DNA from: Gimesia fumaroli
GTDB taxonomy: Bacteria; Planctomycetota; Planctomycetia; Planctomycetales; Planctomycetaceae
Assembly (NCBI RefSeq): GCF_007754425.1
Contig: NZ_CP037452.1
Coordinates: 2,641,164 to 2,705,163, forward strand
Direction of reading: 5' to 3'
DNA: 64,000 bases
This document shows positions 37,728-46,332 of the stretch, piece after piece. A program made the translations under genes and the position numbers. The notes beneath the pieces were generated by a model. That model did no database searches. It was not told the origin of the DNA and was given only the letters and a program-made list of their open reading frames with translations. The stretch's first letter is position 1; the number at the start of each line of letters is the position of its first letter.

Positions 37728-38656
37728 GGCTAACGCCCTGCGGCTAATGGTGCAGGCTCTGTGGTTTCTGATTTTGTGATCTGAGAAACGTTCGTTGCCC
37801 GGACGTTTTCGATCAACTTGATCAGGGGCCGTTTCTTCACCCTGGTGCGGGGTGTTTATCTCTCGGGTTGCCGTGGCGATCTGGTAGGATTTGTTTGCTG
37901 GTGAAGCGTTTGTTTTCACTGGAATCTACCGGCGGCCAGGTTGTGTTTCTTTAATGATTGAATGTGATTACCAGGACCGCAACCTAACCCAGGTTGGTAT
38001 TAACCGCGGCTAACGCCGTGCGGCTGATCCGGTTTTTGGTGACTTTCCAACCGGAATGACTAATTAGCCGAAGGGCGTTAGCCCCGGTTTTTGAATTAAG
38101 AATCGTTACCTGATGCCGTGTCGTTTACTTTTTTTGTTAGTCGCTCTGGTTCGATGTTTTTTTACCGGCGGCTAGCGCCGACCCGCTCACTTTTTGTTTG
38201 TCGTGCTGGTTCCCGTTGTTCTTTTATTTTGGATGGGATGTCGTGAGGCGGGCGAGCACATAGACTCGCCCCTACATCGGGAGAGAGTATCATGATTGTG
38301 AAATGGATTTTTGTGAAGGGCGTGGGGCGGTCAAGGGGATTGGAAAAACGTTCTGTGGCGAAGCGTGGCGGGATGTGTTGTCAGGGGGGCGGGCGGTGTT
38401 GGTTGTGTGGTGTTGTGCGTCGGCGTGTGTCGACCCGCATAACTTTTTTGGGGTTGGTTGGGGAAAATCGTGCTCAAACCAGCGGTTTATGGGATGGTGC
38501 CGTTTGTTTCGTTCCGGGGATTCACCTGAACCAGTAGTGTTCTCGCGCGCGACGCATAACCAGAGATCATGGCAAACGGCGGGGCGGCGTCAAGATATTT
38601 TTATTCAGCAGAGGCAGGGGAGTTTCAGCGGTGAAGAGAAAGAACCATGGATTGGA
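37728..38656. repeat. Long dispersed repeat, copy A
   Basis: A non-coding block homologous to 51137-51905 (copy B). Both begin with a CAACCGGGGCTAACGC unit and run through GATCTGGTAGGAT, a GGCGGGCGAG/CTCGCCC hairpin and an almost invariant core (38432-38571 here). Copy A holds about 90 extra bases (38002-38089), a nested palindrome. The copies share open frames of 81 codons starting at 38292 and 51533, but their 27 base differences there fall 9, 8 and 10 on codon positions 1, 2 and 3, so no protein is under selection in that frame. The block abuts the 3' end of the DUF1552 gene (stop at 38657). No transposase is inside. Confidence 0.8.
38002..38089. repeat. REP-like nested palindrome inside repeat copy A
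   Basis: Arms of about 26 bases (38002-38027 and 38064-38089), starting AACCGCGGCTAACGCC and ending GGCGTTAGCCCCGGTT, are near-perfect inverted copies. Inside them TCCGGTT (38028-38034) pairs exactly with AACCGGA (38049-38055). The unit GGCTAACGCC also occurs singly near 37735 and 51145 and in variant form near 38170 and 51420. It looks like a REP/palindromic unit. Confidence 0.75.
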
Positions 38657-40006
38657 TCAGGTCAATAATTGCTGGACCGGGCCCGTGCTGTCGGCAAATC
38701 GATCGAGCTTTAAACCCATGACTTGTGCGTGCGTGAGCCAGAGGTTTGCCAGGGCGGTGCCATCGGAGCAATGCAGATGCTGTCCCGTCTTTAATTGTCC
38801 TCCGCCAGAACCCGCGACGACAATGGGCAGGTCGGTATATTGATGCGTGGCACCATCGCCCAGACCGGAACCATACGTGAAGATGGTATTGTCAAGCAAT
38901 GTCGTTCCATTCGCTTCACGAATGCCATCCATCTTCTGCACGAGATACACAAACTGTTCCATATGGAATCGATCCACCTGCAACAGTTCTTTCAAATACT
39001 TATTTTGATTATGAGACATCTGATGATGGCTCATCGGTTTGTCGAACAGCGATTCGTATCGCATGGGGGTATCCCAGCGTTCGGGACCAATCATCAACGT
39101 GGCTACATTGGTTAAACCAACCTGCAGTGCAGCCACCATCAGGTCTCCCATCAGGCGAATATATTGGCCACGGGGGAGTTGTGAGTTATCTGGTTCTTTC
39201 ACCGAAGCTTTGCCAATTTCATTTTTAATCTGATCGAGTTTATCCATCTGTTCTTCGATCGTTCTGATGCCATCGAAGTACTCTGCAAATTTTTCACGGT
39301 CTGCACGGCCGAGTCGTCTGTTCAATGAGCGCGCATCTTCGAGAACCAGTCCCGTGATATCGCGATAGGCCTGATTCTCCTGTGTGCCGAACATCCGGCG
39401 ATAGACTTTTCGCGGATCACGAATCGAGGGTGCCACATGCCCCGTTCCATACCAGGAGATATTATCAAAATAGATCGACTCTTTGTTGTCCTGATGGTTG
39501 TTGCAACTCAATTCCAAAGTGCGGAAAGGAGTCTTCTCCCCGACATGGTCAGCGATGATATGATCGAGAGTCCGGGACAGGGGGTACACCGACGACTTGA
39601 CGGCGTGGGCAGTAGCGCTGCTTAAAAAACAGGAGGCACATTGCGCATGAACGTCACTTCCATGCTTGTAGAAACGATCCATGCCGGTGATCAGTGTGAC
39701 TTTCTGCTTGACTTTTTCGAGTGGCTGCTGAGTGGGCGTCAGCTCTTTTAGAGGTCGCATCCCGACTTTCAGACCGGTTTCCCGGGCAATCTCTTCCTGA
39801 CTACTTGTGAATTTGGGAATCGCTGCATCCTGTTCGCCCGGAAAGAAACCACGACGCACAACACCAATGGGCACATAAAAGACCGCCAGTCGTTGTGCCG
39901 GTTGCGGAGGAACTTCAGAGTGCGCGAGACTTTCCAGCCAGGGCAATGCCAGGGTCGCACCAGCGGCGCCGCGGAGAAATGATCGCCGATTGATTTCAAT
40001 CATCAT
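38657..40006 (-). CDS. DUF1552 family protein (pair 2), Tat-exported
   Basis: 449 residues. A twin-arginine signal is plain (NRRSFLRGAAGATLALPWL, about 6-24). The body has the DUF1552 hallmarks FYVPIGVVRRGFFPGE, then ARSLNRRLGRADREKFAEYF and near the end YGSGLGDGATHQYTDLPIVV. Like its paralogue at 30224 it follows a DUF1592-type gene (51-base gap). The two DUF1552 proteins are clearly related but divergent, so this is an old duplication or two independent units, not a recent copy. The stop codon sits at the border of the dispersed repeat (copy A). Confidence 0.9.
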   Translation of the reverse strand: MMIEINRRSFLRGAAGATLALPWLESLAHSEVPPQPAQRLAVFYVPIGVVRRGFFPGEQDAAIPKFTSSQEEIARETGLKVGMRPLKELTPTQQPLEKVKQKVTLITGMDRFYKHGSDVHAQCASCFLSSATAHAVKSSVYPLSRTLDHIIADHVGEKTPFRTLELSCNNHQDNKESIYFDNISWYGTGHVAPSIRDPRKVYRRMFGTQENQAYRDITGLVLEDARSLNRRLGRADREKFAEYFDGIRTIEEQMDKLDQIKNEIGKASVKEPDNSQLPRGQYIRLMGDLMVAALQVGLTNVATLMIGPERWDTPMRYESLFDKPMSHHQMSHNQNKYLKELLQVDRFHMEQFVYLVQKMDGIREANGTTLLDNTIFTYGSGLGDGATHQYTDLPIVVAGSGGGQLKTGQHLHCSDGTALANLWLTHAQVMGLKLDRFADSTGPVQQLLT

Positions 40007-40057
40007 TCTACCATTCTAAGCTAACGTGTTCGGAATTATGTTTGAGGGCGAGTCTGC

Positions 40058-42175
40058 TTATTCAACGACGGACTCGTTCCTCTGCCTGACTGTACTCTGT
40101 AAGAACGGGGGGCTCAATACGATTTCTTTGATGAGAGACTGGAACCGGTAATCGGCAGTTGCTGTATCAGCCACAATCTTGTCCAGGGCCAATGAGTCTG
40201 CCACTCCCATTTCGCGTCCCAGGGCAAATGAAAGTAAATGCGCCGCAAAGGCACGCGTAAACCGGTCCTTTTCAGCCAGCAACGCATCTTTGAACTCGAT
40301 AATATTTGAGAATTCATGTTTGCTTAGCAGCTTGCCGCTGGCATCGACCGTTCGCCCATTGGGATATGTTTCACGCCACAGGCCTGCTGCATCATAATTT
40401 TCCAACGCAAACCCTAAGGGATCAATCCGCTGGTGACAGCCCGCACAACTGGCTTGTTTTCGATGGGCAGCGAATCGCTCTCGCAACGTCAAGTTTTCTT
40501 CGCCCTCCTTCGGCTTATCCTCCAGCAAGGGGACATCAGCGGGAGGTGGTTTGGGAGGATCATTCAGAATGACGCCCGCAATCCAGGCACCGCGCGTGAT
40601 CGGCTGGGTGCGAGTGGCATTCGATGTCATTGTCATGACGGCAGCATTGGTGATCACTCCGCCCTGCCGCCGGTCTTTCACAGGAACGCGTCGAAAATTC
40701 ACTGTCACGGGCGAGCCTGGATTTCCCCGTTTCCCATCGCGATACCAGGCTTCCAGCAAATCACTTCGATAACTGAAATCGGAATCAATCAGCTTCAGCA
40801 CGGACTGATCTTCAATCAGTAACGTCTCAAACAAGAGTAATGGCTCCAGCATCATATGCATGCTGGCACGGTACTTTGCAAAGTAGAATTGCGGATACCG
40901 CTGAGGATCGGGAGTGGAAGAGATAATCCGTTCCAGTTGCAGCCATTGGACAGGAAAGCTGTCACAAAATCGTTTCAGACGTTCGTCATGCAACATGCGG
41001 GAAACCTGCGTCGTTAAAACGTCAGGCTCATGAAGTTTCCCGGCTGCCGCCAGATCGAGTAGTGTCTGGTCAGGAATGCTGCCCCAGAGGAAAAACGAAA
41101 GCCGCGATGCCAGACTGAAATCATCAATTCCTGTTTGATTCGGAGAATCCCGGTCAGCCGACTGATCATACAGATAGAAAAACTGAGGCGAAGCCAGTAC
41201 TGCTGCTGCCGCTTCCTGCATGCTTTCCGTAAAAGACTTTTGATTTTGAATCTGCCGCATTACATAAGAGGTGTAACGGTTGACAAGTTCATCGCTGGCG
41301 GGACGCCGAAAGGCGCGTGTCAGAAATTTTCTTAAGCGAACTTCCACAATCGCCTGTGTTTCTTCTGTCGACTTGTCTTTCGGAAATTCAAAAAACTCCT
41401 TCCAGATACCACAGGTCTTTGAGTTGAAGTCGGCACTGGAGACAATCGAACGGCTCAGTCTCAGAAATGATTCCAACAATAATGGCGAAAGTGAAAGGTG
41501 ATCGGCTCTGTTATCGAACCCGTTTTCCGCACGCAGGTCTTGGGGAAATGCGGCCACTCCGCCAAGTCGTCTTTCGATTAACTGAGACTTGCCCAGCGGA
41601 CGACTGCCGACTCTGACTTCCGGGCGCATTTTTCCCGTTTGTGGCTGAAAGTAATTGTCATGCTCCCGCATCATCCGTTCCGGAAGCGAAAAGACTTCCA
41701 CTTTGAGTTGGAATAGATCCTGAACGGCATTGTTGTATTGAAACCGATTCATTCTTCGAATCGGCGTTTCTGGCCAGTTCTTCTGTAATGCAATTGATTG
41801 CTTCAAGTACGCTTTCAGACTGGAGACCAGTTGCTTGTTTGTCTTTTCAGAAAGCGGCTTTTCGCTCTCGGGTGGCATGTACCCAGAGTCGACCGCTTCA
41901 ATGATATTCTCCAACAGTTCGGGATTACTTACCAACTGATCGGCATGTTCCAGTTGGAGCAGATTGACATCGCCGTCCACCTTTTCTTTCTTGCCGTGAC
42001 ATTTCACACAGTTCTGCTGAAAGAGAGGCTGGATGACGGTCGAGAAAGCATCCGACTTTGGATCAGGCGTACGCTCAGCTCCCTGACTAAACAGGGAAGA
42101 GAGCCAGATTGCTGCAAAAACGCTGATGTATAAAAATCGTGAGATCAAAGTCGTTTCTTTTCTGGGATTGCCCAT
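40058..42175 (-). CDS. DUF1592-type multidomain cytochrome c-like protein (pair 2)
   Basis: 705 residues. Signal peptide (about 1-32), c-type haem motif CVKCH (FQQNCVKCHGKKEKVDGD), DUF1587 (IRRMNRFQYNNAVQDLF), DUF1595 (LTRAFRRPASDELVNRY), DUF1592 (IDDFSLASRLSFFLWGSIPD), DUF1588 with the second motif CAGCH, and DUF1585 (HLLSFALGREMGVADSLAL). It has the same order as the protein at 31672 but a longer segment between DUF1587 and DUF1595. It heads the second DUF1592/DUF1552 unit. A role in electron transfer at the cell envelope is inferred, as for pair 1. Confidence 0.92.
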   Translation of the reverse strand: MGNPRKETTLISRFLYISVFAAIWLSSLFSQGAERTPDPKSDAFSTVIQPLFQQNCVKCHGKKEKVDGDVNLLQLEHADQLVSNPELLENIIEAVDSGYMPPESEKPLSEKTNKQLVSSLKAYLKQSIALQKNWPETPIRRMNRFQYNNAVQDLFQLKVEVFSLPERMMREHDNYFQPQTGKMRPEVRVGSRPLGKSQLIERRLGGVAAFPQDLRAENGFDNRADHLSLSPLLLESFLRLSRSIVSSADFNSKTCGIWKEFFEFPKDKSTEETQAIVEVRLRKFLTRAFRRPASDELVNRYTSYVMRQIQNQKSFTESMQEAAAAVLASPQFFYLYDQSADRDSPNQTGIDDFSLASRLSFFLWGSIPDQTLLDLAAAGKLHEPDVLTTQVSRMLHDERLKRFCDSFPVQWLQLERIISSTPDPQRYPQFYFAKYRASMHMMLEPLLLFETLLIEDQSVLKLIDSDFSYRSDLLEAWYRDGKRGNPGSPVTVNFRRVPVKDRRQGGVITNAAVMTMTSNATRTQPITRGAWIAGVILNDPPKPPPADVPLLEDKPKEGEENLTLRERFAAHRKQASCAGCHQRIDPLGFALENYDAAGLWRETYPNGRTVDASGKLLSKHEFSNIIEFKDALLAEKDRFTRAFAAHLLSFALGREMGVADSLALDKIVADTATADYRFQSLIKEIVLSPPFLQSTVRQRNESVVE

Positions 42176-42468
42176 TGTGGTTGGGGCTGAGACTGTTCGA
42201 TGTATAAGCCTTCATTTATTCTAACTCAACCACCCCTCCTATGTCTATTACGGGATGTTTTTCCTTTATTTCGCTGGAGTGCTTAGCATAAAACAGCAGG
42301 TGAATTTCACAGTAACAACCACGTTTTTCAGTGACATCCCTGCCAAATCCGACTGCAGTCCTTGCGTCTGTCCGCTCTCATCTGATAGATAAACAATACT
42401 GTTTCGATCCAATCAAAGACTTCGACTTCTTTCCGATATCACTATGGGGCAGGGCGCAGGGCATTCCA

Positions 42469-43908
42469 ATGACAGATCAGCGACCAAACATCATACTCAT
42501 TATTACCGATCAGCAGCGGTTCGATACGATTCAGGCAGCCGGCTATGATTTCATGGAAACGCCACACATTGATCGTTTGCATCGCGAGGGTATTGTTTTC
42601 AACAACTGTTTTATCACAGCCGCTTCCTGTGCACCTGCAAGAGCATCACTCTTTACAGGCCATTATCCCCATACGACGGGTATTCTGAAAAATGCCGATA
42701 CCTGGAAGCATGGCTGGATCGAAAACCTGCATGACGGAGGTTATCAGACGGTCAACATTGGCAAAATGCACAGCTGGCCCTATACCACTCCACTAGGCTT
42801 CGAACAGCGCTACGTGGTGGAGAACAAAGATCGCTACCTGGAAGGGCGCTACTTTTACGATGAGTGGGATAAAGCATTACGGGCGCGCGGCCTGGTGAAA
42901 CAGCAACGGGAACTCTACCGTCAGTTACCTGATTACAAGGAAAGCCTGGGCGCCTTTGACTGGCTGCTGGATGAGGATATGCATCCCGACATGTTTGTGG
43001 GGAACATGGCAGTCGACTGGATCCGCAATTACCCCGTCAGCGAACCGCTGTTTCTGGAAATTGGTTTTCCCGGCCCGCATCCGCCCTATGATCCGATTCC
43101 CCGGTATGCAGAGTCGTATCTGAAAAAAGAGCTCAACATCGCACCCGTTCTCGAAAGCGATCTGGCTAACCAGCCGGAGCCGTTAAAGGCGATGCGCATT
43201 CATAACAACGAAGTGGATCACGATTCCGTTGTGCATCTGCTTGAACCGACAGCAGAACAGCGGCACCGACAGCGCGCCTATTATCTGGCCAACGTCACGA
43301 TGATTGACGAAAAGGTGGGTGAGATTATGGCGGCGCTGGAAGAGAAAGGACTGCTCGACAATTCCATTGTGATCTTCACCTCTGATCACGGCGATTGCCT
43401 GACAGACCATGGACACAGCCAGAAATGGACCATGTACGACGTCATAACGCGCGTGCCGATGATCATCTGGGCCCCCAATCGCTTTGGAGAACCGCGGGCC
43501 GTTGATGGTCTGGTTCAGCAGATGGATCTTGGTCCGACCTTGATGGACATCGCGGACATCCCCATTCCCGAACCAATGGCAGCACGCAGCCTGTTGCCGC
43601 TGCTCCAATCGGGACCTGAAGCGGCGTCCTGTTTACGAGACGTCGTGTTCGCCGAACAGGCCAAAGATGGCATTCTGACAACCAGCAAATTTATGACCAT
43701 GGTGCGCACGCAAGATTGGAAACTGGTGCATTTCCTCGACGAACCGTGGGGCCAACTGTTCGATCTCAAAGCCGATCCTCTGGAAGTGGACAATCTCTGG
43801 GATGCGCCCGCACATTCTGAAAAGAAGAAAGAACTGCTCGCCCTCCTCCGAGAATGGCGCATCCGCGACAGCTATGAAAACGCGGATCTCTGGGAAGATT
43901 ATCGGTAA
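42469..43908 (+). CDS. Type I sulfatase, cytoplasmic-looking
   Basis: 479 residues from the ATG at 42469. The frame extends upstream to a GTG at 42331, but those 46 residues look unrelated to the family and the sulfatase fold begins right at RPNIILIITDQQR. The catalytic signature is C-x-P-x-R: CAPARASLFTG with Cys54 (to be converted to formylglycine) and Arg58. Metal ligands are present in TDQQR near the start and in TSDHGDCLTDHG in the C-terminal half. No signal peptide is visible, unlike the sulfatase at 44695. It removes sulfate from an organic sulfate ester; substrate unknown. The gap 42176-42468 before it holds no other gene. Confidence 0.88.
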   Translation: MTDQRPNIILIITDQQRFDTIQAAGYDFMETPHIDRLHREGIVFNNCFITAASCAPARASLFTGHYPHTTGILKNADTWKHGWIENLHDGGYQTVNIGKMHSWPYTTPLGFEQRYVVENKDRYLEGRYFYDEWDKALRARGLVKQQRELYRQLPDYKESLGAFDWLLDEDMHPDMFVGNMAVDWIRNYPVSEPLFLEIGFPGPHPPYDPIPRYAESYLKKELNIAPVLESDLANQPEPLKAMRIHNNEVDHDSVVHLLEPTAEQRHRQRAYYLANVTMIDEKVGEIMAALEEKGLLDNSIVIFTSDHGDCLTDHGHSQKWTMYDVITRVPMIIWAPNRFGEPRAVDGLVQQMDLGPTLMDIADIPIPEPMAARSLLPLLQSGPEAASCLRDVVFAEQAKDGILTTSKFMTMVRTQDWKLVHFLDEPWGQLFDLKADPLEVDNLWDAPAHSEKKKELLALLREWRIRDSYENADLWEDYR

Positions 43909-43945
43909 CGGTTTTAATTTGCGAAAATGCTGTTGCTGTGCAGAA

Positions 43946-43992
43946 TAAAGTGGTCAGGACTATTAAGTACTAATAGAGTCCTGACCACTTTA
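43946..43992. terminator. Strong palindrome between convergent genes, possible two-way terminator
   Basis: TAAAGTGGTCAGGACT (43946-43961) and AGTCCTGACCACTTTA (43977-43992) are exact 16-base inverted repeats with a 15-base AT-rich loop. It lies between the convergent sulfatase and hypothetical gene. There is no T-run directly after either arm, so a dispersed palindrome is the alternative; a relative is seen at 46227-46278. Confidence 0.5.
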
Positions 43993-44036
43993 ATAGTCCT
44001 TTAATAGCTTTCTCCTGCTCCTTTTTTACTCTGGAT

Positions 44037-44435
44037 TCAGGGCTCGAGATCTTTAAGTGATATCACTTTCTTGTTTTTTAAATACTCTTTGTCATACAGG
44101 CCAATACATGTGTCTATTTGTAGTCGGACTATTTTCCACCCGCGATCATCGGGCTTGTCTCCTAACCAAAAACGCGGAATTAATGGCTCATGAAGGGAGT
44201 TTTGTAATGACTGAAGTTCATCGGGCGTTAACCTTTGAAACGTTTCTGGGGGAATCAATGCCTTACATATATACCTAAAAAAACCTTCGTAATCGAACCA
44301 GGGATTTTCCAGTTGGTCCTCAAACTGTTGTGCCCATTCAATAACTCTTTCTGGACTCCACCCAAGTAATCGCCCCAATATTTCTATGGCACCATCTATA
44401 TCGCAATACTTTCCAAGCTCTTCTTTACTCAACAT
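44037..44435 (-). CDS. Hypothetical cytoplasmic protein, AT-rich gene
   Basis: 132 residues, no signal peptide or membrane segment, acidic and helical (SKEELGKYCDIDGAIEIL, WSPERVIEWAQQFEDQ). No family recognised. Its size and composition resemble small immunity or antitoxin-like proteins, but nothing beside it is a toxin, so no function is offered. The gene is AT-richer than the adjacent sulfatases. It ends near the palindrome at 43946-43992. Confidence 0.65.
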   Translation of the reverse strand: MLSKEELGKYCDIDGAIEILGRLLGWSPERVIEWAQQFEDQLENPWFDYEGFFRYICKALIPPETFQRLTPDELQSLQNSLHEPLIPRFWLGDKPDDRGWKIVRLQIDTCIGLYDKEYLKNKKVISLKDLEP

Positions 44436-44523
44436 CGCTAGTTTTTTCTTTTTAGCTAGTGCATATTCGGGGAGAAAAAGATGTCAGAACTCTAGAGTGA
44501 TCAATGTCTGCCTCCTGTATTAC

Positions 44524-44613
44524 CTTTCGCGCTGGTTCCAATTGTTCTTTTTATTGTAAATGGAATGTCGCAAGGCGGGCGGACACGTGGGTCCCGCCCC
44601 TACGTTGGAGTAG
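44524..44613. repeat. Partial dispersed repeat, copy C
   Basis: About 90 bases align with 38195-38283 of copy A: GCTGGTTCC..TTGTTCTTTT, GGAATGTCG..AGGCGGGCG and CCCGCCCCTAC. The hairpin is kept with changed bases: GGGCGAG/CTCGCCC in copy A becomes GGGCGGAC/GTCCCGCCC here. The core found in A and B is absent. The surrounding gap 44436-44694 shows no gene. Confidence 0.65.
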
Positions 44614-44694
44614 GCGACGTCAATACATACACAGAAAGTGAAAAGAGGGCAGGGCCAATCAGTCTTGTCCCCTGTAACATTCCTCATTCAGTTT

Positions 44695-46134
44695 TTACTT
44701 CGTTTCCTGATAATCTTTTCCATTGATACTGCGGATCACAGACCGCATCCATGTATCTAATTCCTGCTTCATCCGTTTTACCCGCTTGGTCTGTTGAGGA
44801 TTTTGGGAAAGATCGGTTTTTTCCATTGGGTCATCGCTTAGATTGTAGAGTTCGAATTTGGTGCCGTTGATCCGATGCAGTTTCCAGGGCCAGTCGGTCC
44901 ACGCGGCATGCCCGGTCGTGGTCTCTTCGGGAAACTGGGGGAATTCGTCGACGTCTTTGCGAACTCTTTTGGGATCATGCGGTAAGGGGGCGCCGGCCTG
45001 CTGCTTTTCCATGATCGCTTTCTGAATCTGGTCGCTCCGCGTTCCTTGCCCGCCCTGTAATTTGTGCCAGAAACCCATCGGCTTACTGCGTTCGGACACC
45101 GACCCCGAAATGATGCCGCTCACATCCATGCCATCGAGCGGGTGCGGCGCGTACAACTCCACGCCGGCCATCGCCAGCAGGGTGGGATAAATATCAAAGG
45201 TCGCCACAGGGACCGCGGTGCGACCTTTGAGCTTGCGTGCGGGCCATTCGATGATGCCCGGCACGCGCAGGCCCCCTTCGTAGATGCTCCCCTTTTTCTC
45301 GCGACCGCCGGACGTTTCCTTGACCAGCCCACCGTTATCGCTGCAGTACCAGACGATGGTATTCTCCGCCATGCCCATGTCCCTGAGTGCGCGCCGCAGG
45401 CGTCCGACCTGCTGATCGAGCAGCGTGATCTCGCGGTAGTACGCCGCGTTGGGTTTGCCCTTATAAAGACTGGAGCCATCCGGCACTTCCGCGTGCGGGG
45501 CGTGTGGAGAGGGGAACCAGACGACCGTAAAGATCGGCTTGTCGCCGTCCTTGTGTTTCTTGAGGAAGTCAAGCGTATCATCCATCAGGATGACCGAGCC
45601 TTTTCCCTGACGATGCTCGATCTTTCCCATGCGGCTCAGGTAGGGATCGTTGTCGAAAAAGTTGAGGCCGATCACCCATTCATCGAACCCCATGCCGCTG
45701 GGATTGCAGGGCGAGTCGGGTTGGCCCGAACCCAGGTGCACTTTACCGAAAATGCCGGTGACATATCCGGCCGCTTTCAACGTTTCTGCGATGGTCTGCT
45801 CATGCGGTCGCATGTAGCGGCCATGGTTCGTGACTTTGGCTCGATTCGGATTCCGCCCGGTCATCACGCTGGCACGGGTCGGCGAACAGACCGGCGCACC
45901 GGCATAGAAGCGGTCAAAGACGAACCCGTCCTTCGCCATGGCATCGAGTGACGGCGTCTGCACAAACGGGTGACCATTATAACCGGTGTCGCCCCAGCCC
46001 TGGTCATCCGCCATCACCAGAATGATGTTGGGTTTACCAGAGGTGTCCGGTTTGGCCGCAAAGGAGACTCCTGTCGTGGTCAGGCAAAGAACGGTTCCCA
46101 TCGCTGCTAACAAAACACGTCGGTTCAGCATCAT
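44695..46134 (-). CDS. Exported type I sulfatase
   Basis: 479 residues with a signal peptide (about 1-26, MMLNRRVLLAAMGTVLCL to SFAAKP). The sulfatase start GKPNIILVMADDQGWGDTGY carries the metal-binding Asp pair (D43, D44). The catalytic motif is CSPTRASVMTGR with Cys83 and Arg87. Further conserved stretches are KVHLGSG, VVWFPSPHAPH and YCSDNGGLVKETSGGREKKG. It resembles the arylsulfatase A-type enzymes that are abundant in planctomycetes and used on sulfated algal polysaccharides; the substrate here is unknown. Conversion of Cys to formylglycine would need a maturase not encoded in this window. Confidence 0.93.
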   Translation of the reverse strand: MMLNRRVLLAAMGTVLCLTTTGVSFAAKPDTSGKPNIILVMADDQGWGDTGYNGHPFVQTPSLDAMAKDGFVFDRFYAGAPVCSPTRASVMTGRNPNRAKVTNHGRYMRPHEQTIAETLKAAGYVTGIFGKVHLGSGQPDSPCNPSGMGFDEWVIGLNFFDNDPYLSRMGKIEHRQGKGSVILMDDTLDFLKKHKDGDKPIFTVVWFPSPHAPHAEVPDGSSLYKGKPNAAYYREITLLDQQVGRLRRALRDMGMAENTIVWYCSDNGGLVKETSGGREKKGSIYEGGLRVPGIIEWPARKLKGRTAVPVATFDIYPTLLAMAGVELYAPHPLDGMDVSGIISGSVSERSKPMGFWHKLQGGQGTRSDQIQKAIMEKQQAGAPLPHDPKRVRKDVDEFPQFPEETTTGHAAWTDWPWKLHRINGTKFELYNLSDDPMEKTDLSQNPQQTKRVKRMKQELDTWMRSVIRSINGKDYQETK

Positions 46135-46226
46135 TGTCTCTTTTCTACTTTGAAGATAAAAAACACATTTGAGCGTTCTTCACGCATATAAAGTTCTTCC
46201 AGCATTTCCAACAGGAAGATAAAATG

Positions 46227-46278
46227 GGGGGCAGGGCTCTTAAGGGATAATTTCGTTACGTAAAAATTTCCTGACCCC
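46227..46278. repeat. Palindrome related to the one at 43946
   Basis: GGGGGCAGG (46227-46235) faces CCTGACCCC (46270-46278): eight of nine bases pair. The arm GGGCAGGGCTCTTAAG matches 13 of 16 bases of GGTCAGGACTATTAAG at 43952-43967, and the right arms also match. A weaker relative with CAGGG/CCCTG lies at about 44651-44673. Confidence 0.5.
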
Positions 46279-46332
46279 TTATACGTTACCCAATTCTACT
46301 TTAACCTTCGATCCCCAAATAGATTATCAAAC

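Noticed and set aside
37644..37919. Minus-strand 91-codon frame inside repeat copy A
   Set aside because: It has no counterpart in copy B and crosses the terminator hairpin; chance frame.
38002..38089. Possible integron attC site (GTTAGCC-like ends)
   Set aside because: The core-site consensus RYYYAAC/GTTRRRY is not met on both arms and no integrase is nearby.
38292..38537. 81-codon open frame shared by both dispersed repeats (also 51533-51778)
   Set aside because: Differences between copies are spread evenly over codon positions (9, 8, 10), so it shows no sign of coding. It is treated as non-coding repeat.
42331..42468. GTG-started N-terminal extension of the first sulfatase
   Set aside because: The 46 extra residues look unlike a signal peptide or sulfatase sequence; the fold begins at the ATG at 42469.
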